Shown in pieces: positions 35,533 to 43,701 of a DNA stretch of 64,000 nucleotides. A program made the position numbers and the translations under genes. The DNA is taken from positions 7,688,001 through 7,752,000 of the forward strand of contig NZ_CP073318.1 of the NCBI RefSeq assembly GCF_018263855.1. The letters run 5' to 3'. Under the pieces are notes generated by a model, which saw nothing but the letters and a program-made list of their open reading frames with translations, did not search any database and was not told the DNA's origin. Source of the stretch: Kutzneria sp. CA-103260. GTDB taxonomy: Bacteria; Actinomycetota; Actinomycetes; Mycobacteriales; Pseudonocardiaceae. Position 1 is the stretch's first letter. Each line of letters opens with the position of its first letter.

Positions 35533-36309
35533 ATGTCCGTCATCACGAAGCCGGCCCTCGGCAGCCCGTGCTGGCTTGAGATCGCCACACCCGACATCGA
35601 CGTCACCAAGCGCTTCTACGGCCGTCTGTTCGGCTGGGAGTTCGACGGCGACACCGCCACGCTGTACGGCGAGCCCGTGGCCGGGCTGCGCAGGACCAGC
35701 GAACCGGCGTTGGGCTGGACCCCGTATCTGGCCACGCCCGACATAGACACCACCGCGCGACTGGCCACTCGGTACGGTGGGCGACTGAAGGATCGCAAGG
35801 GAGACAAGGCGATCCTGCTCGACCCGACCGGAACGGCGGTCGGCCTGTGCCAGTGCGACGAAGGCCACCACTTCACCGTGGGCGTGCCGGGATCGTTGGC
35901 CTGGGCCGAACTGGTCACCTGGCGGGCGACGCTGGCCGACCGGTTCTTCGGCGCGGTCTTCGACTACGGCCAGAAGCAGTTCGGCGACGGCCGCCGCTTC
36001 GACCACATGGTGTGGTACGCGGGCGAGGACTCGGTCCTCGCCCGCGTGCGGATGGCTCTGGGCACGCCGGAAGACGTGCCGGCCCGGTGGATCGCGCAGT
36101 TCGCGGTCGATCCGGACCTGGGCTTCGAGGCGTCCGTCGCCCTGGCCCGCCGGCTCGGCGCACGACTGCGGTTCAAGCCGTACCAGTCGGCGCTGGGGCG
36201 GGTGGCGGTGTTCGCCGACCCGCTCGGCACCAGGTTCGCGCTGCTGGATCCGGACGACTCCGACGAGTCCGAGTACGGCTCGGTCGCGGACGACCCGTAC
36301 GACGATTAG
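35533..36309 (+). CDS. VOC-family (glyoxalase-like) protein, two domains
   Basis: A 258-residue cytoplasmic protein with two vicinal-oxygen-chelate modules. Module 1 (about 8-113) has CWLEIATPDIDVTKRFYGRL and GWEF, typical of the 27 kDa antigen/CFP30B-like VOC group. Module 2 (about 120-240) begins SLAWAELVTWRATLADRFFG and ends VFADPLGTRFALLDP. Metal-ligand His/Glu positions are only partly kept, so binding rather than catalysis is possible. The ATG has GGAGGCG before it. The stop overlaps the convergent chitinase stop by four bases. Confidence 0.85.
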   Translation: MSVITKPALGSPCWLEIATPDIDVTKRFYGRLFGWEFDGDTATLYGEPVAGLRRTSEPALGWTPYLATPDIDTTARLATRYGGRLKDRKGDKAILLDPTGTAVGLCQCDEGHHFTVGVPGSLAWAELVTWRATLADRFFGAVFDYGQKQFGDGRRFDHMVWYAGEDSVLARVRMALGTPEDVPARWIAQFAVDPDLGFEASVALARRLGARLRFKPYQSALGRVAVFADPLGTRFALLDPDDSDESEYGSVADDPYDD

Positions 36310-37334
36310 CCCTTGAAGCCGGCGAACACCTTGGCGAAGTCGAAGGCCTGCTGCGGCACGTTGGTGCACTGGAACAGCGCGCCGTTGCAGGCGTTCGCGT
36401 CCCGGCTCTGCTCCCAGTAGCCGAGGTAGCCGACGTGCTGCTGGTTGGCGAAGTTCACCACCGCCTTGGCGTTGGCCAGGCTGAAGACCTCGGTCTGGGT
36501 GTCGTTGACGCCGAGCATGGGTGTGATGCCGAGCATCTTGAACGCCTGTGCGTCGGACAGGCCGGTGAAGACGGTCTTGAGCTGCTTCTCGGTGCTCTGC
36601 GCGGACTGGATCACCCGCGCGCCCATGTCGCTCTCGGCGGTGCCGAAGTCCATCGCCATGATGTTGACGACGTCCATCGCCACACCGGCGGCCTTGGCCG
36701 ACTTCACCACGTTCAGGCCGTCGGCGGTGAGGCCGGTGGGCAGCACCGGCAGGGTCAGCGACACCTTCAGGCCGGGATTCTGCTTCTGCACCAAGGCCAA
36801 CGCCTGCGAGCGGCGGTCGATGGAGGCCTTGTCGGCGACAGCCGCGCCCTCCACGTCCATGTCGATGTGGGTGAGCTTGTACTCCTTGACCACCGAGCTG
36901 TACTGCGCGGCCAACTGGTTGACGTCGGTGCAGGCCTGGGCGAGCTCGATGCCGGTGGCGCCACCGAAGGACACCTTCACGTCGCCGCCGGCCGCCCGCA
37001 GCTGGTTGATCTGGGCCAGGCCGAAGCCCTCGGAGATGTCGTGCGCGTTGAACCAACTGGCCTTGCAGCCGGCCGAGGTGACGAACGCGAGGCTGAACGA
37101 CTTGATGCCGCCGGCGTTGGCGAACTGCGTCAGCTTGTCCGCGGACAGGCCCATGTCCACGTACGGCGCGACCGTGATGGCACCGGCCGCGGCCGGCCGG
37201 ACCGCGCTGTTGTTGGCGGCGGCGTTGGCGTCATGCGAGCTGGCGCCGAACACCGCGCCCATGCCGACCACCACGGCGGCCGCCATCACACCGCCGACCA
37301 TCAACGCCTTGCGGCGGGCAGGGGGAATGGTCAT
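36306..37334 (-). CDS. Secreted GH18 chitinase-like enzyme 1
   Basis: A 342-residue exported GH18 protein without carbohydrate-binding modules. The signal/TM segment is GGVMAAAVVVGMGAVFG with cleavage near ANAAAN. The barrel begins TVAPYVDMG; beta-strand 3 is GGDVKVSFGG; the catalytic DxxDxDxE-type motif is HIDMDVEGA (catalytic Glu about 191); the substrate-binding MAMDFG follows. Cysteines near AGCKASWF, QACTD and NACNG/FQCTN suggest disulfides. GGAGG stands seven bases before the ATG. A DasR-like operator lies about 40 bases upstream. It is closely related to the next chitinase, a tandem duplication, and likely acts on external chitin. Confidence 0.9.
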   Translation of the reverse strand: MTIPPARRKALMVGGVMAAAVVVGMGAVFGASSHDANAAANNSAVRPAAAGAITVAPYVDMGLSADKLTQFANAGGIKSFSLAFVTSAGCKASWFNAHDISEGFGLAQINQLRAAGGDVKVSFGGATGIELAQACTDVNQLAAQYSSVVKEYKLTHIDMDVEGAAVADKASIDRRSQALALVQKQNPGLKVSLTLPVLPTGLTADGLNVVKSAKAAGVAMDVVNIMAMDFGTAESDMGARVIQSAQSTEKQLKTVFTGLSDAQAFKMLGITPMLGVNDTQTEVFSLANAKAVVNFANQQHVGYLGYWEQSRDANACNGALFQCTNVPQQAFDFAKVFAGFKG

Positions 37335-37356
37335 CGGGGATCCTCCAGAAGCAGTC

Positions 37357-37400
37357 GAACCGGGTCGAATATTGGTACGCACCAATTTCCGACCCGGTTC
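37357..37400. promoter_or_regulatory. DasR-like operator (dre) inside a 44-bp palindrome, chitinase 1 promoter
   Basis: ATTGGTACGCACCAAT at 37371-37386 matches the TGGT-n4-ACCA core of the DasR responsive element. It is centred within a larger palindrome with perfect 11-bp outer arms (37357-37367 and 37390-37400). It lies 37-52 bases upstream of the chitinase 1 start. DasR is the GlcNAc-6-phosphate-sensing GntR regulator of chitin use. Confidence 0.65.
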
Positions 37401-37404
37401 AACC

Positions 37405-37439
37405 GCGGGCCTCACCCGGCAGGGTGGGGCGAGGCCCGC
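37405..37439 (-). terminator. Hairpin after chitinase 2
   Basis: A perfect 9-bp inverted repeat (37405-37413 with 37431-37439), five bases beyond the chitinase 2 stop codon. There is no T-tract. Confidence 0.6.
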
Positions 37440-37443
37440 TCGA

Positions 37444-38439
37444 TCAGCCGGTGTAGCCGGCGAAGATCTTGGAGAACTGGTACGGCGACTGCGGCACGTT
37501 GGTGCACCGGTACAGCGCGCCGGTGCAGGCGTTGGCGTCCCGGCCGACCTCCCAGAACGACAGCATGCCCAGGTGCACCGACTTGGCGAAGGTGACCACC
37601 TTGGTGGCGTCGGCGGTGTAGAAGATCTCGTTCTGCGAGTCGTTCACGCCCAGCATCGGGGTGAGGCCGACCTTCTTCCACGCCGCCGCGTCGGACAGCC
37701 CGTACAGGGACTTGAGCTGCGCCTGGGTGGCCTTGGCCGCGGACACCGCCCGGTCGCCCTGGTTGGCCGAGCCCATGTAGTAGTCCATCGCCATGATGTT
37801 GACCATGTCGAGGTTGACGCCCGCGGACTTGGCCGCCTTGACCACGTTGAGCCCGTTGGTGTCCAGGCCGCTGGGCAGCACCGGCAGGGTCAGCGAGATC
37901 TTGATGCCGGGGTTGGCCGACTGCACCTGGGCCAGCGCCTGGGAGCGGCGGGTGATCGAGGTCGGGTCGGCCACCGCCGCGCCCTCGATGTCGAAGTCGA
38001 CGTACTTCAGGCCGTAGGCCTTGATCACCGCGTTGTACTCGGCGGCCAGCGAGCTGACGCTGGTGCAGGCCTGGGCCAGCTCGATGCCGCTGGCGCCGCC
38101 GAAGGACACCTTGACGTCACCGCCGGCCGACCGGATCTTGGCGATCTCGTCGGCCTGCCAGGCCGCCCGCGGGTCGTAGGCGTTGAACCAGCTGGCCTTG
38201 CAGCCGGCCGAGGTGACGAAGCCGAGGGTGAAACCCTTGAGGTTGCCCGACTTCGCCATCGTGGACAGCACCGGCGTCGGCCACTCGCCCATGTCCACGT
38301 AGGGGGCGACGGGGATCGGCGAGCCGGCGGCCTGTGGCTGGGCGGCGGACTGCGGCGCCGCGGCGGCCGTGGCCGCGATCGGCGCGACGAATGCGCCCAT
38401 GAGGGCGATCGCGGCGATGGTCATGGAACGCAAGCGCAT
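37444..38439 (-). CDS. Secreted GH18 chitinase-like enzyme 2
   Basis: A 331-residue exported GH18 protein paralogous to chitinase 1. The signal peptide MRLRSMTIAAIALMG ends near ATAAAA. The barrel starts PVAPYVDMGEWP; strand 3 is GGDVKVSFGGASG; the catalytic motif is YVDFDIEGA; MAMDYY follows. Cysteine contexts (AGCKASWF, QACTS, NACTG, YRCTN) match its paralog. The ATG is preceded by GGAGG at six bases; a longer upstream frame covers the regulatory region and is rejected. It diverges from chitinase 3 with two DasR-like sites between them, so both should respond to chitin degradation products. Confidence 0.9.
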   Translation of the reverse strand: MRLRSMTIAAIALMGAFVAPIAATAAAAPQSAAQPQAAGSPIPVAPYVDMGEWPTPVLSTMAKSGNLKGFTLGFVTSAGCKASWFNAYDPRAAWQADEIAKIRSAGGDVKVSFGGASGIELAQACTSVSSLAAEYNAVIKAYGLKYVDFDIEGAAVADPTSITRRSQALAQVQSANPGIKISLTLPVLPSGLDTNGLNVVKAAKSAGVNLDMVNIMAMDYYMGSANQGDRAVSAAKATQAQLKSLYGLSDAAAWKKVGLTPMLGVNDSQNEIFYTADATKVVTFAKSVHLGMLSFWEVGRDANACTGALYRCTNVPQSPYQFSKIFAGYTG

Positions 38440-38494
38440 GACGGACCTCCAGGAGCGGGCAGGGGACCACGCGGCGGTCGGTGGAGCGTGCTCA

Positions 38495-38510
38495 ATTGGT
38501 ATAGACCAGA
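38495..38510. promoter_or_regulatory. DasR-like operator upstream of chitinase 2
   Basis: ATTGGTATAGACCAGA closely fits the dre consensus ACTGGTCTAGACCACT. It sits 56-71 bases upstream of the chitinase 2 start in the divergent intergenic region. Confidence 0.75.
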
Positions 38511-38617
38511 TTGGGCAATCGCCGCCAGACGGCGGTTCGGCGCAATGCCGACTGGGCCGGACGGCCGAGAAAAACCATCTGAACCGATCCCGATCGTCTA
38601 CCTTCTTGACGGTTTCG

Positions 38618-38633
38618 ACTGGTCTAGTCCAGT
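38618..38633. promoter_or_regulatory. DasR-like operator upstream of chitinase 3
   Basis: ACTGGTCTAGTCCAGT is a near-perfect dyad and matches the dre consensus at most positions. It lies 51-66 bases before the chitinase 3 start. Confidence 0.8.
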
Positions 38634-38683
38634 GTGGAAAGCGCTTCACCGGAGTGACCTGACTCACCCTGCGGAGGACGTCG

Positions 38684-39655
38684 ATGAAGCTGACCCGACG
38701 TGGCCTGGCGGCCCTGCTCACCGCCGGCCTCGTGGGCACTGGGGCGCTGGCCGGCACGGTCGCGGACGCGGCTCCGGCCGCGGTGAACCCGGTGACCGCC
38801 TCGCCGTACATCTACCTGGGCGCCGGCTGGCAGCCGAACGTCGCCTCGACGATGTCGGCGACCGGCCTCAAGGCCTTCACCATCGCGTTCGTGCTGTCCA
38901 ACGGCGGCTGCACGCCGGTGTTCGACGGCGGCGCGTCGGCCGCGTCCAACACGATCAACGCCATCCGCAAGGCCGGCGGCGACGTGATCGTCTCCTTCGG
39001 CGGCTGGGGCGGCGCCAAGCTCGGCGAGCACTGCTCGAGTGTGTCGGCGCTGGCCGCGGCCTACCAGAAGGTGATCACGCAGTACTCGTTGAAGGCCATC
39101 GACATCGACATCGAGGCCACCGAGATGAGCACCCCCGCGGTGCAGGACCGGGTCCTCGGCGCGCTGAAGACCGTGAAGCAGAACAACGCCGGCCTCAAGG
39201 TCGTGGTGACCATGGGCACCACCACCTCCGGTCCGGACGGCGACGGCCAGCGACTGATCAAGCAGGGCAAGGCCCTGGGCGCGAACGTCGACGTCTGGTC
39301 GATCATGCCGTTCGACTTCAGCAGCGGCGGCGACATGTGGGCGCACACCAAGTCCGCCGCCGAGGGGCTGAAGAGCCAGCTCAAGAGCGCCTTCGGCTGG
39401 ACCGACGCGCAGGCCTACCCGCACATGGGCATCTCGTCCATGAACGGCAAGACCGACAACGCGGGTGAGACGGTGACGCTGGCCAACTTCAACAGCATCC
39501 TGTCCTACGCCCAGACCAACCACCTGGCCCGGCTGACCTACTGGTCGGCCAACCGGGACCGCGCCTGCGGCTCCGGCGGGGACGGCGACACCTGCTCCGG
39601 TGTCTCCCAGAGTCCCAACGATTTCAGCAAGGTGATCGGCAAGTTCACCGGCTGA
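38684..39655 (+). CDS. Secreted GH18 chitinase-like enzyme 3
   Basis: A 323-residue exported GH18 protein. The signal peptide MKLTRRGLAALLTAGLVG ends near ADAAPA. The barrel begins ASPYIYLGAGW; strand 3 is GGDVIVSFGGWGG; the catalytic region is KAIDIDIEAT; the later MPFDF replaces the MxMDY motif of chitinase 2. It is more distant from chitinases 1 and 2 than they are from each other. GGAGGACG precedes the ATG. It is the only plus-strand member of the chitinase cluster and has its own terminator downstream. Confidence 0.9.
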   Translation: MKLTRRGLAALLTAGLVGTGALAGTVADAAPAAVNPVTASPYIYLGAGWQPNVASTMSATGLKAFTIAFVLSNGGCTPVFDGGASAASNTINAIRKAGGDVIVSFGGWGGAKLGEHCSSVSALAAAYQKVITQYSLKAIDIDIEATEMSTPAVQDRVLGALKTVKQNNAGLKVVVTMGTTTSGPDGDGQRLIKQGKALGANVDVWSIMPFDFSSGGDMWAHTKSAAEGLKSQLKSAFGWTDAQAYPHMGISSMNGKTDNAGETVTLANFNSILSYAQTNHLARLTYWSANRDRACGSGGDGDTCSGVSQSPNDFSKVIGKFTG

Positions 39656-39663
39656 CCACGAGT

Positions 39664-39710
39664 TGCGGGGCCCCCCGCCGAGCTGGCGGCGGATCGGCGG
39701 TGGCCCCGCA
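39664..39710 (+). terminator. Hairpin terminator after chitinase 3
   Basis: A perfect 9-bp outer stem (39664-39672 with 39702-39710) with further internal pairing of CCGCCG and CGGCGG, nine bases after the stop codon. Confidence 0.65.
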
Positions 39711-39772
39711 TCCCCCTTCACGGTGGGAAAAATGGCCCAGTGAAAAAGCACTGCGCGCCGGATAATCCGCCC

Positions 39773-40540
39773 ATGACACTTCACGTCCACGAGTTCGGGC
39801 CTGCCGACGGCAGGCCCGTCGTGTTTCTGCACGGGCTGTCCGGCCACGGCGGCCGGTGGCGACTGCTGGCCGAGCGTGAGCTGGCCGATTTCCGTGTGAT
39901 AGCGCCGGATCTGCGTGGTCATGGGGATTCGACCCGGTTGCCGCCGTGGCACCTCGAACAGCACGCGGCGGACGTGATCGATCTGCTCGACGCCCTGGAG
40001 CTGGACCGGGTGCCGCTCGTCGGCCACTCCTACGGCGGCGCGACCGCGTTGCACGTGACCGCTCGGGCCCCTGAACGGGTGGCCCGGCTGGCGCTGCTGG
40101 ACCCGGCGACCGGGCTCTCCCCGGTGACGTGCGAGGAAATCGCCCTCGAGGAGCTGGTGCCGGACACGTGGCCCGACCTCGACGCCGCGCGGGCCACCTT
40201 CGCCGAGACGTGGCACACGACCGAGGGCGTCGACGTCGAGGTGCCGGCCAACTTCGTGCAGATGTCGGACGGCCGGTGGCGTCGGCGGTACTCCACCCCG
40301 ATGGCCGTGACCGCGTGGAGCGAGATGTCCCGCCGGCCGATGCTGCCGCCACGAGGTACGCGCACACTTCTCGTACCAGCGACGAAGGCGGACTTCGTGG
40401 CACCGGAACTGGTGGCCGCGCTGCGGGACCGGCTCGGCGCCGACCTCACCGTGCGCGAGATCGACTGCGGTCACGCCGTGTACCTCGAACGGCCGGCGGA
40501 GGTGGGTGCGCTGCTGCGCGGGTTCCTCTGCGAGGCTTGA
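39773..40540 (+). CDS. Alpha/beta hydrolase (LipV-like)
   Basis: A 255-residue hydrolase. The oxyanion region is VVFLHGLSGHGG, the nucleophile elbow GHSYGG (Ser about 90), and the C-terminal His is in IDCGHAVYLERP; the acid is probably Asp in the VPATKADF segment. There is no signal peptide. The ATG at 39773 is used. It is followed three bases later by the ATL gene, as lipV (Rv3203) precedes Rv3204 in mycobacteria. It is likely a cytoplasmic esterase or lipase of unknown substrate. Confidence 0.85.
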   Translation: MTLHVHEFGPADGRPVVFLHGLSGHGGRWRLLAERELADFRVIAPDLRGHGDSTRLPPWHLEQHAADVIDLLDALELDRVPLVGHSYGGATALHVTARAPERVARLALLDPATGLSPVTCEEIALEELVPDTWPDLDAARATFAETWHTTEGVDVEVPANFVQMSDGRWRRRYSTPMAVTAWSEMSRRPMLPPRGTRTLLVPATKADFVAPELVAALRDRLGADLTVREIDCGHAVYLERPAEVGALLRGFLCEA

Positions 40541-40543
40541 CCG

Positions 40544-40885
40544 ATGGATGCCGAGATCCTCGACCCGGTGATCGTCGAGCAGGTGCGGGCGGTGATCGCC
40601 CGCATCCCCGCCGGGCGGGTCGCCACCTACGGCGACGTCGCCGACATCTCCCGGGCCCCGTCCGCGCGGCTGGTCGGCCGGGTGCTGCAGAACGGGCACG
40701 ACCTGCCGTGGCAGCGGGTGCTGCGGGCCAACGGGACATGCGCCCCGCACCTGGCCGACGAGCAGCTCAGCCTGCTGGAGGCCGAGGGCGTTCCATCCAT
40801 CGACGGCAAGGTCGACCTGCGGAGGTACCGCTGGGAGGAGGCCGTGCCCGAGCCGCCGGAGGAGCCACAGTTGGGGCTGTTCTAG
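40544..40885 (+). CDS. Alkyltransferase-like (ATL) DNA-repair protein
   Basis: A 113-residue protein of the MGMT DNA-binding family. It has the family core IPAGRVATYGDVA, helix-turn-helix with the arginine finger in SARLVGRVL, and LPWQRVLRANG where alkyltransferases carry PCHRV. The reactive cysteine is therefore replaced by Trp, the mark of ATL proteins, which bind O6-alkylguanine and recruit nucleotide excision repair without reversing the damage. It corresponds to mycobacterial Rv3204 in gene order. It is coupled to the preceding hydrolase, three bases apart. Confidence 0.9.
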   Translation: MDAEILDPVIVEQVRAVIARIPAGRVATYGDVADISRAPSARLVGRVLQNGHDLPWQRVLRANGTCAPHLADEQLSLLEAEGVPSIDGKVDLRRYRWEEAVPEPPEEPQLGLF

Positions 40886-40892
40886 CCCCCAG

Positions 40893-40969
40893 CCCCTACT
40901 TTTTGCCACATGTGGTCCACATGTGGCGCTGGAAGTCGAATGTGCGCCACATGTGGCAAAAAAGCGGGG
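40893..40969. repeat. Palindrome with three CCACATGTGG copies between convergent genes
   Basis: The arms 40893-40915 and 40947-40969 form a near-perfect inverted repeat containing CTTTTT-G-CCACATGTGG and its complement. A third copy of the self-complementary CCACATGTGG lies between them at 40917-40926. It fills the gap between two convergent stop codons and probably acts as a bidirectional terminator. Confidence 0.8.
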
Positions 40970-40971
40970 TG

Positions 40972-41847
40972 TCAGGTGCCGGCCAGGGCAAGCAGTTCGT
41001 CGATCGCCGACGCCGGGCCGTCGTAAGTGAGGTGTGCAATGGCCAGCATCGGTGCGATCACCTGAGCCCAGGCGAACAGCCGGTCCCCGTCGAGGCCGCA
41101 CGCCGTCGCCACTCGTTGGCAGCGAGCCTCGACGCCCTCCTGGCCGGCGGCGGCAACGACGTAGTCGACGGCGTCGAAGCATGGATCTCCGATACATGCC
41201 TTGGGATCGATCGCGATCAGGCCGCGCGAGGGGCCGCCGTCGAGGGCGTTGCCGAGGTGCAGATCGCCGTGCAGCAGCACGGGCCGAGTCTGGGTGTCCA
41301 GCAACGTCTCGCAGCGCCGAATCGCCCGCTGCCACGTGTCCTGGTCGATCCGGGCGGCGATGGCGGGCTCGGACAACCGGCGGCCGATTCGGTCGAATGC
41401 TTCCTCGCAGCGCCCACGCAGATCCAACGGCCAGTCCGCCGGCGTCACGGAGTGCAGCGCGGCGAGCAGTTCTCCCCACTGCTGCGGCAAAAACTCCGGC
41501 GGCATGTCCTCCGCCTCGGTGCCGGGCCGGATCTCCTCCAGCACCATCGCCCCGGCTTCGGTGTCCGCGGCCAACACCGCCGGCACCCGGCCGGTTGCCG
41601 CGAAGAGGGCGAGCATCTCGGCCTGCTTGGCCAACAACTCCCGATCCGGGCTGAACTTGAGCACCGCCAGGGTTCCGTCCGGCCACTGACAACGCATGAT
41701 GATCGAGGCTGCCCCGCTGGCGAACGGCTCGCCGAGCACGAGCCCCCATCGGGATCCCAGCCGTGCGGCGACGACCGGGATCTCGGCCAGCCAGCCCTCG
41801 ACCTGGGACCCGAACCTGCTCGTCAGCCGGACGGCGACATCTTCCAT
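40972..41847 (-). CDS. Streptomycin 6-kinase-like phosphotransferase (APH(6) family)
   Basis: A 291-residue aminoglycoside-phosphotransferase-like kinase. The nucleotide-binding lobe has LAVLKFSPDRELLAKQAEML; the catalytic loop is VLLHGDLHLGNAL with the catalytic Asp; the metal-binding segment is IAIDPKACIGDPCFD. These features (DLHxxN and IDPKxxxGDP) are typical of the APH(6)/hydroxyurea-resistance group. The ATG at 41847 is preferred over an upstream frame that passes through a hairpin. No antibiotic gene cluster surrounds it, so it may be resistance or housekeeping detoxification. Related hairpins with a TGCCACATG core lie at both ends of the gene. Confidence 0.85.
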   Translation of the reverse strand: MEDVAVRLTSRFGSQVEGWLAEIPVVAARLGSRWGLVLGEPFASGAASIIMRCQWPDGTLAVLKFSPDRELLAKQAEMLALFAATGRVPAVLAADTEAGAMVLEEIRPGTEAEDMPPEFLPQQWGELLAALHSVTPADWPLDLRGRCEEAFDRIGRRLSEPAIAARIDQDTWQRAIRRCETLLDTQTRPVLLHGDLHLGNALDGGPSRGLIAIDPKACIGDPCFDAVDYVVAAAGQEGVEARCQRVATACGLDGDRLFAWAQVIAPMLAIAHLTYDGPASAIDELLALAGT

Positions 41848-41872
41848 GTCCACCGAGCCAGCTAACCCAGGT

Positions 41873-41933
41873 TCTGCCACATGCGCTTCCCATTTGCGCC
41901 CTGATGCCACACGAAGAGCGCGCATGTGGCAGA
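41873..41933. repeat. Inverted repeat upstream of the APH(6)-like gene
   Basis: Perfect 14-bp arms (41873-41886 with 41920-41933) with a 33-base loop. The arms contain TGCCACATG, the core also found in the palindrome at the other end of the same gene. Confidence 0.75.
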
Positions 41934-41948
41934 TTTTCGCCCGAGGGG

Positions 41949-42938
41949 TCAGAGGTCGGTGTCGGCGGCGCTGCGGTGGGCCAGGTGCTGGGGTTGCACG
42001 GTGGCCAGCCGTCCGGCCTGGAAGTCGTCCATGGCCTGGTAGATCTCTTCCTTGGTGTTCATCACGAACGGGCCGTAGCGGGCGACGGGCTCGCGGATGG
42101 GGCGGCCGCCGAGCACGAGGACGTCCATGGCGTTGGCGGCGGCCGAGGGCTGGGTGTCGGCGGCGCGGAGGGTGACGGCCTCGCCGTAGCCGAAGTCGGC
42201 CAGCTGGCCCTCCTCGATGGGCCGGCCCTCGCGGCCGACGGTGCCGCGGCCGGACAGGACGTAGACCATGGCGTTGAAGTTGGTGGGCCAGCGCATGTCC
42301 AGCTGCGCGCCGGCGGCAACGGTGGCGTGCAGGTAGATGATCGGCGTGTACGTGTCACCGGGGCCCTGGTGACCGTCGAGGTCGCCGGCGATGACCCGAA
42401 CCAGCGCCCCACCGTCGGCGGACGACACGAGGGCGGCGTCGCGAGCGCCGATGTCCTGGTAGCGCGGCGGAGTCCACTTGGCGGCACGCGGGAGGTTGAC
42501 CCACAGCTGCACGCCGTGGAACAGCCCGCCCTTGGTGACGAGCTCCTGGGACGGCAGCTCGCTGTGCAGAACACCGGCCCCGGCGGTCATCCACTGGGTG
42601 CCGCCGTCGGTGATGACGCCGCCGCCACCGGTGGAGTCCTCGTGCTCGAAGACGCCGTCGATCATGTAGGTGACGGTTTCGAAGCCGCGGTGCGGATGCC
42701 ACGGCGCGCCTTTGGCCTCGCCGGGCCCGTATTCGACGGCGCCCATGTGGTCGAGCAGCAGGAACGGGTCCGCCAGCGGCATCTCGGCGCTGGGGAACGG
42801 CCGGCGGACCTGGAAGCCCTCGCCCTCCAGGAACTTGCCGGCGGTGACCACCTTCAGCACGGGCCGCCACTCGATGGCGGCGGCGGGCAGCTCGGGCAGC
42901 CGCGGCAGGGTGAGCGTGTCGGCGGTGACGGCGGGCAT
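41949..42938 (-). CDS. Pirin-family protein
   Basis: A 329-residue bicupin. The N-terminal cupin has FLLLDHMGAVEYGPGEA, the metal ligands in HPHRGFETVTYMIDG, and HSELPSQE, the His/His/His/Glu set that binds iron in pirins. The C-terminal cupin lacks such ligands, as usual. Some pirins act as quercetinases, others as redox-sensing cofactors. The ATG at 42938 has GAGGAGG before it. It is transcribed in the same direction as the neighbouring cbiX-nirB unit but is separated by 25 bases, so read-through from that operon is possible. Confidence 0.9.
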   Translation of the reverse strand: MPAVTADTLTLPRLPELPAAAIEWRPVLKVVTAGKFLEGEGFQVRRPFPSAEMPLADPFLLLDHMGAVEYGPGEAKGAPWHPHRGFETVTYMIDGVFEHEDSTGGGGVITDGGTQWMTAGAGVLHSELPSQELVTKGGLFHGVQLWVNLPRAAKWTPPRYQDIGARDAALVSSADGGALVRVIAGDLDGHQGPGDTYTPIIYLHATVAAGAQLDMRWPTNFNAMVYVLSGRGTVGREGRPIEEGQLADFGYGEAVTLRAADTQPSAAANAMDVLVLGGRPIREPVARYGPFVMNTKEEIYQAMDDFQAGRLATVQPQHLAHRSAADTDL

Positions 42939-42963
42939 GGCGGGCCTCCTCGACGGATTGTGC

Positions 42964-43701
42964 CTACTGTCCCACCAACATGGTTGAGAGGTCAACTATT
43001 CCGGCGGCCAGGGCGCGCCGCACGACCAGGTCGACCAGGCGGGGATGCGCGCCGATGGGCTCGGACACCAGGTCCGCCCCCATGTCGGCGAGCCGCTGGT
43101 GGAAGAGGCCAGGGGCGAGCAGCCAGGAAGCGATGGCGACGCGACCGGACCCAGAGGCCGGACAAGCGTCGGAGACCAGGCAGCGGTCGGCGGCCGAGCT
43201 GGCTGCAACCGCCTCGGGCACTGAGGGCTGGGCCGAGGTGATGAACCCGACCTGTACGTCCGACCGGATCAGCACCGACAGCCGGCGAGCGGCCTGGTGC
43301 ACGTCGGCCACGGCCCGGGCATCCGATGAGCCGGCGGCGGCCAGCACCACGCCGTCCCCATGCTCCCACCCGGCGGCGACAAGACGGTCGTACACGGCGT
43401 CAAGCACCAGGTCAGACGGCCCCAGGGCCGGCGTGACGACCACCGAAGAACACCCGGACGCCAGGATCTGCTCCGGCACATCCACCCGAACGTGGTAGCC
43501 GGCGGCCAGAAAAGCCGGCACGACCACCGCCGGCCCATCTACCGATCGCAACACCTCGGTCAACGACGGCGAGCGGACATCGACGTAGGCCACGGAGACC
43601 GGGATCCCGGGCAACCGCAGCCGGACGGCGGCGGCGATCTCCTCGACGACAACGGCGCCGGCCGGATCACGGGTGCCGTGGGCGGCCAGCACCAGGGTCA
43701 T
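42964..43701 (-). CDS. Sirohydrochlorin chelatase (CbiX/SirB-like)
   Basis: A 245-residue two-domain chelatase. The N-terminal metal-binding His is in VLAAHGTRDPAG and a second conserved region is AFLAAGYHVRVDVPEQI with another His ligand. The second half repeats the fold with VLAAAGSSDARAV. It inserts iron into sirohydrochlorin to make siroheme, the prosthetic group of NirB. It overlaps the stop of the HemD/regulator gene by one base (TGATG). In M. tuberculosis the homologous pair is Rv0259c-Rv0260c, also near nirBD. A cobalt-chelatase role cannot be excluded from sequence. Confidence 0.85.
   Translation of the reverse strand: MTLVLAAHGTRDPAGAVVVEEIAAAVRLRLPGIPVSVAYVDVRSPSLTEVLRSVDGPAVVVPAFLAAGYHVRVDVPEQILASGCSSVVVTPALGPSDLVLDAVYDRLVAAGWEHGDGVVLAAAGSSDARAVADVHQAARRLSVLIRSDVQVGFITSAQPSVPEAVAASSAADRCLVSDACPASGSGRVAIASWLLAPGLFHQRLADMGADLVSEPIGAHPRLVDLVVRRALAAGIVDLSTMLVGQ

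Noticed and set aside
36445..39468. 1007-codon plus-strand frame over the chitinase region
   Set aside because: It is antisense to two chitinases and out of frame with the third; sequence is of shadow type.
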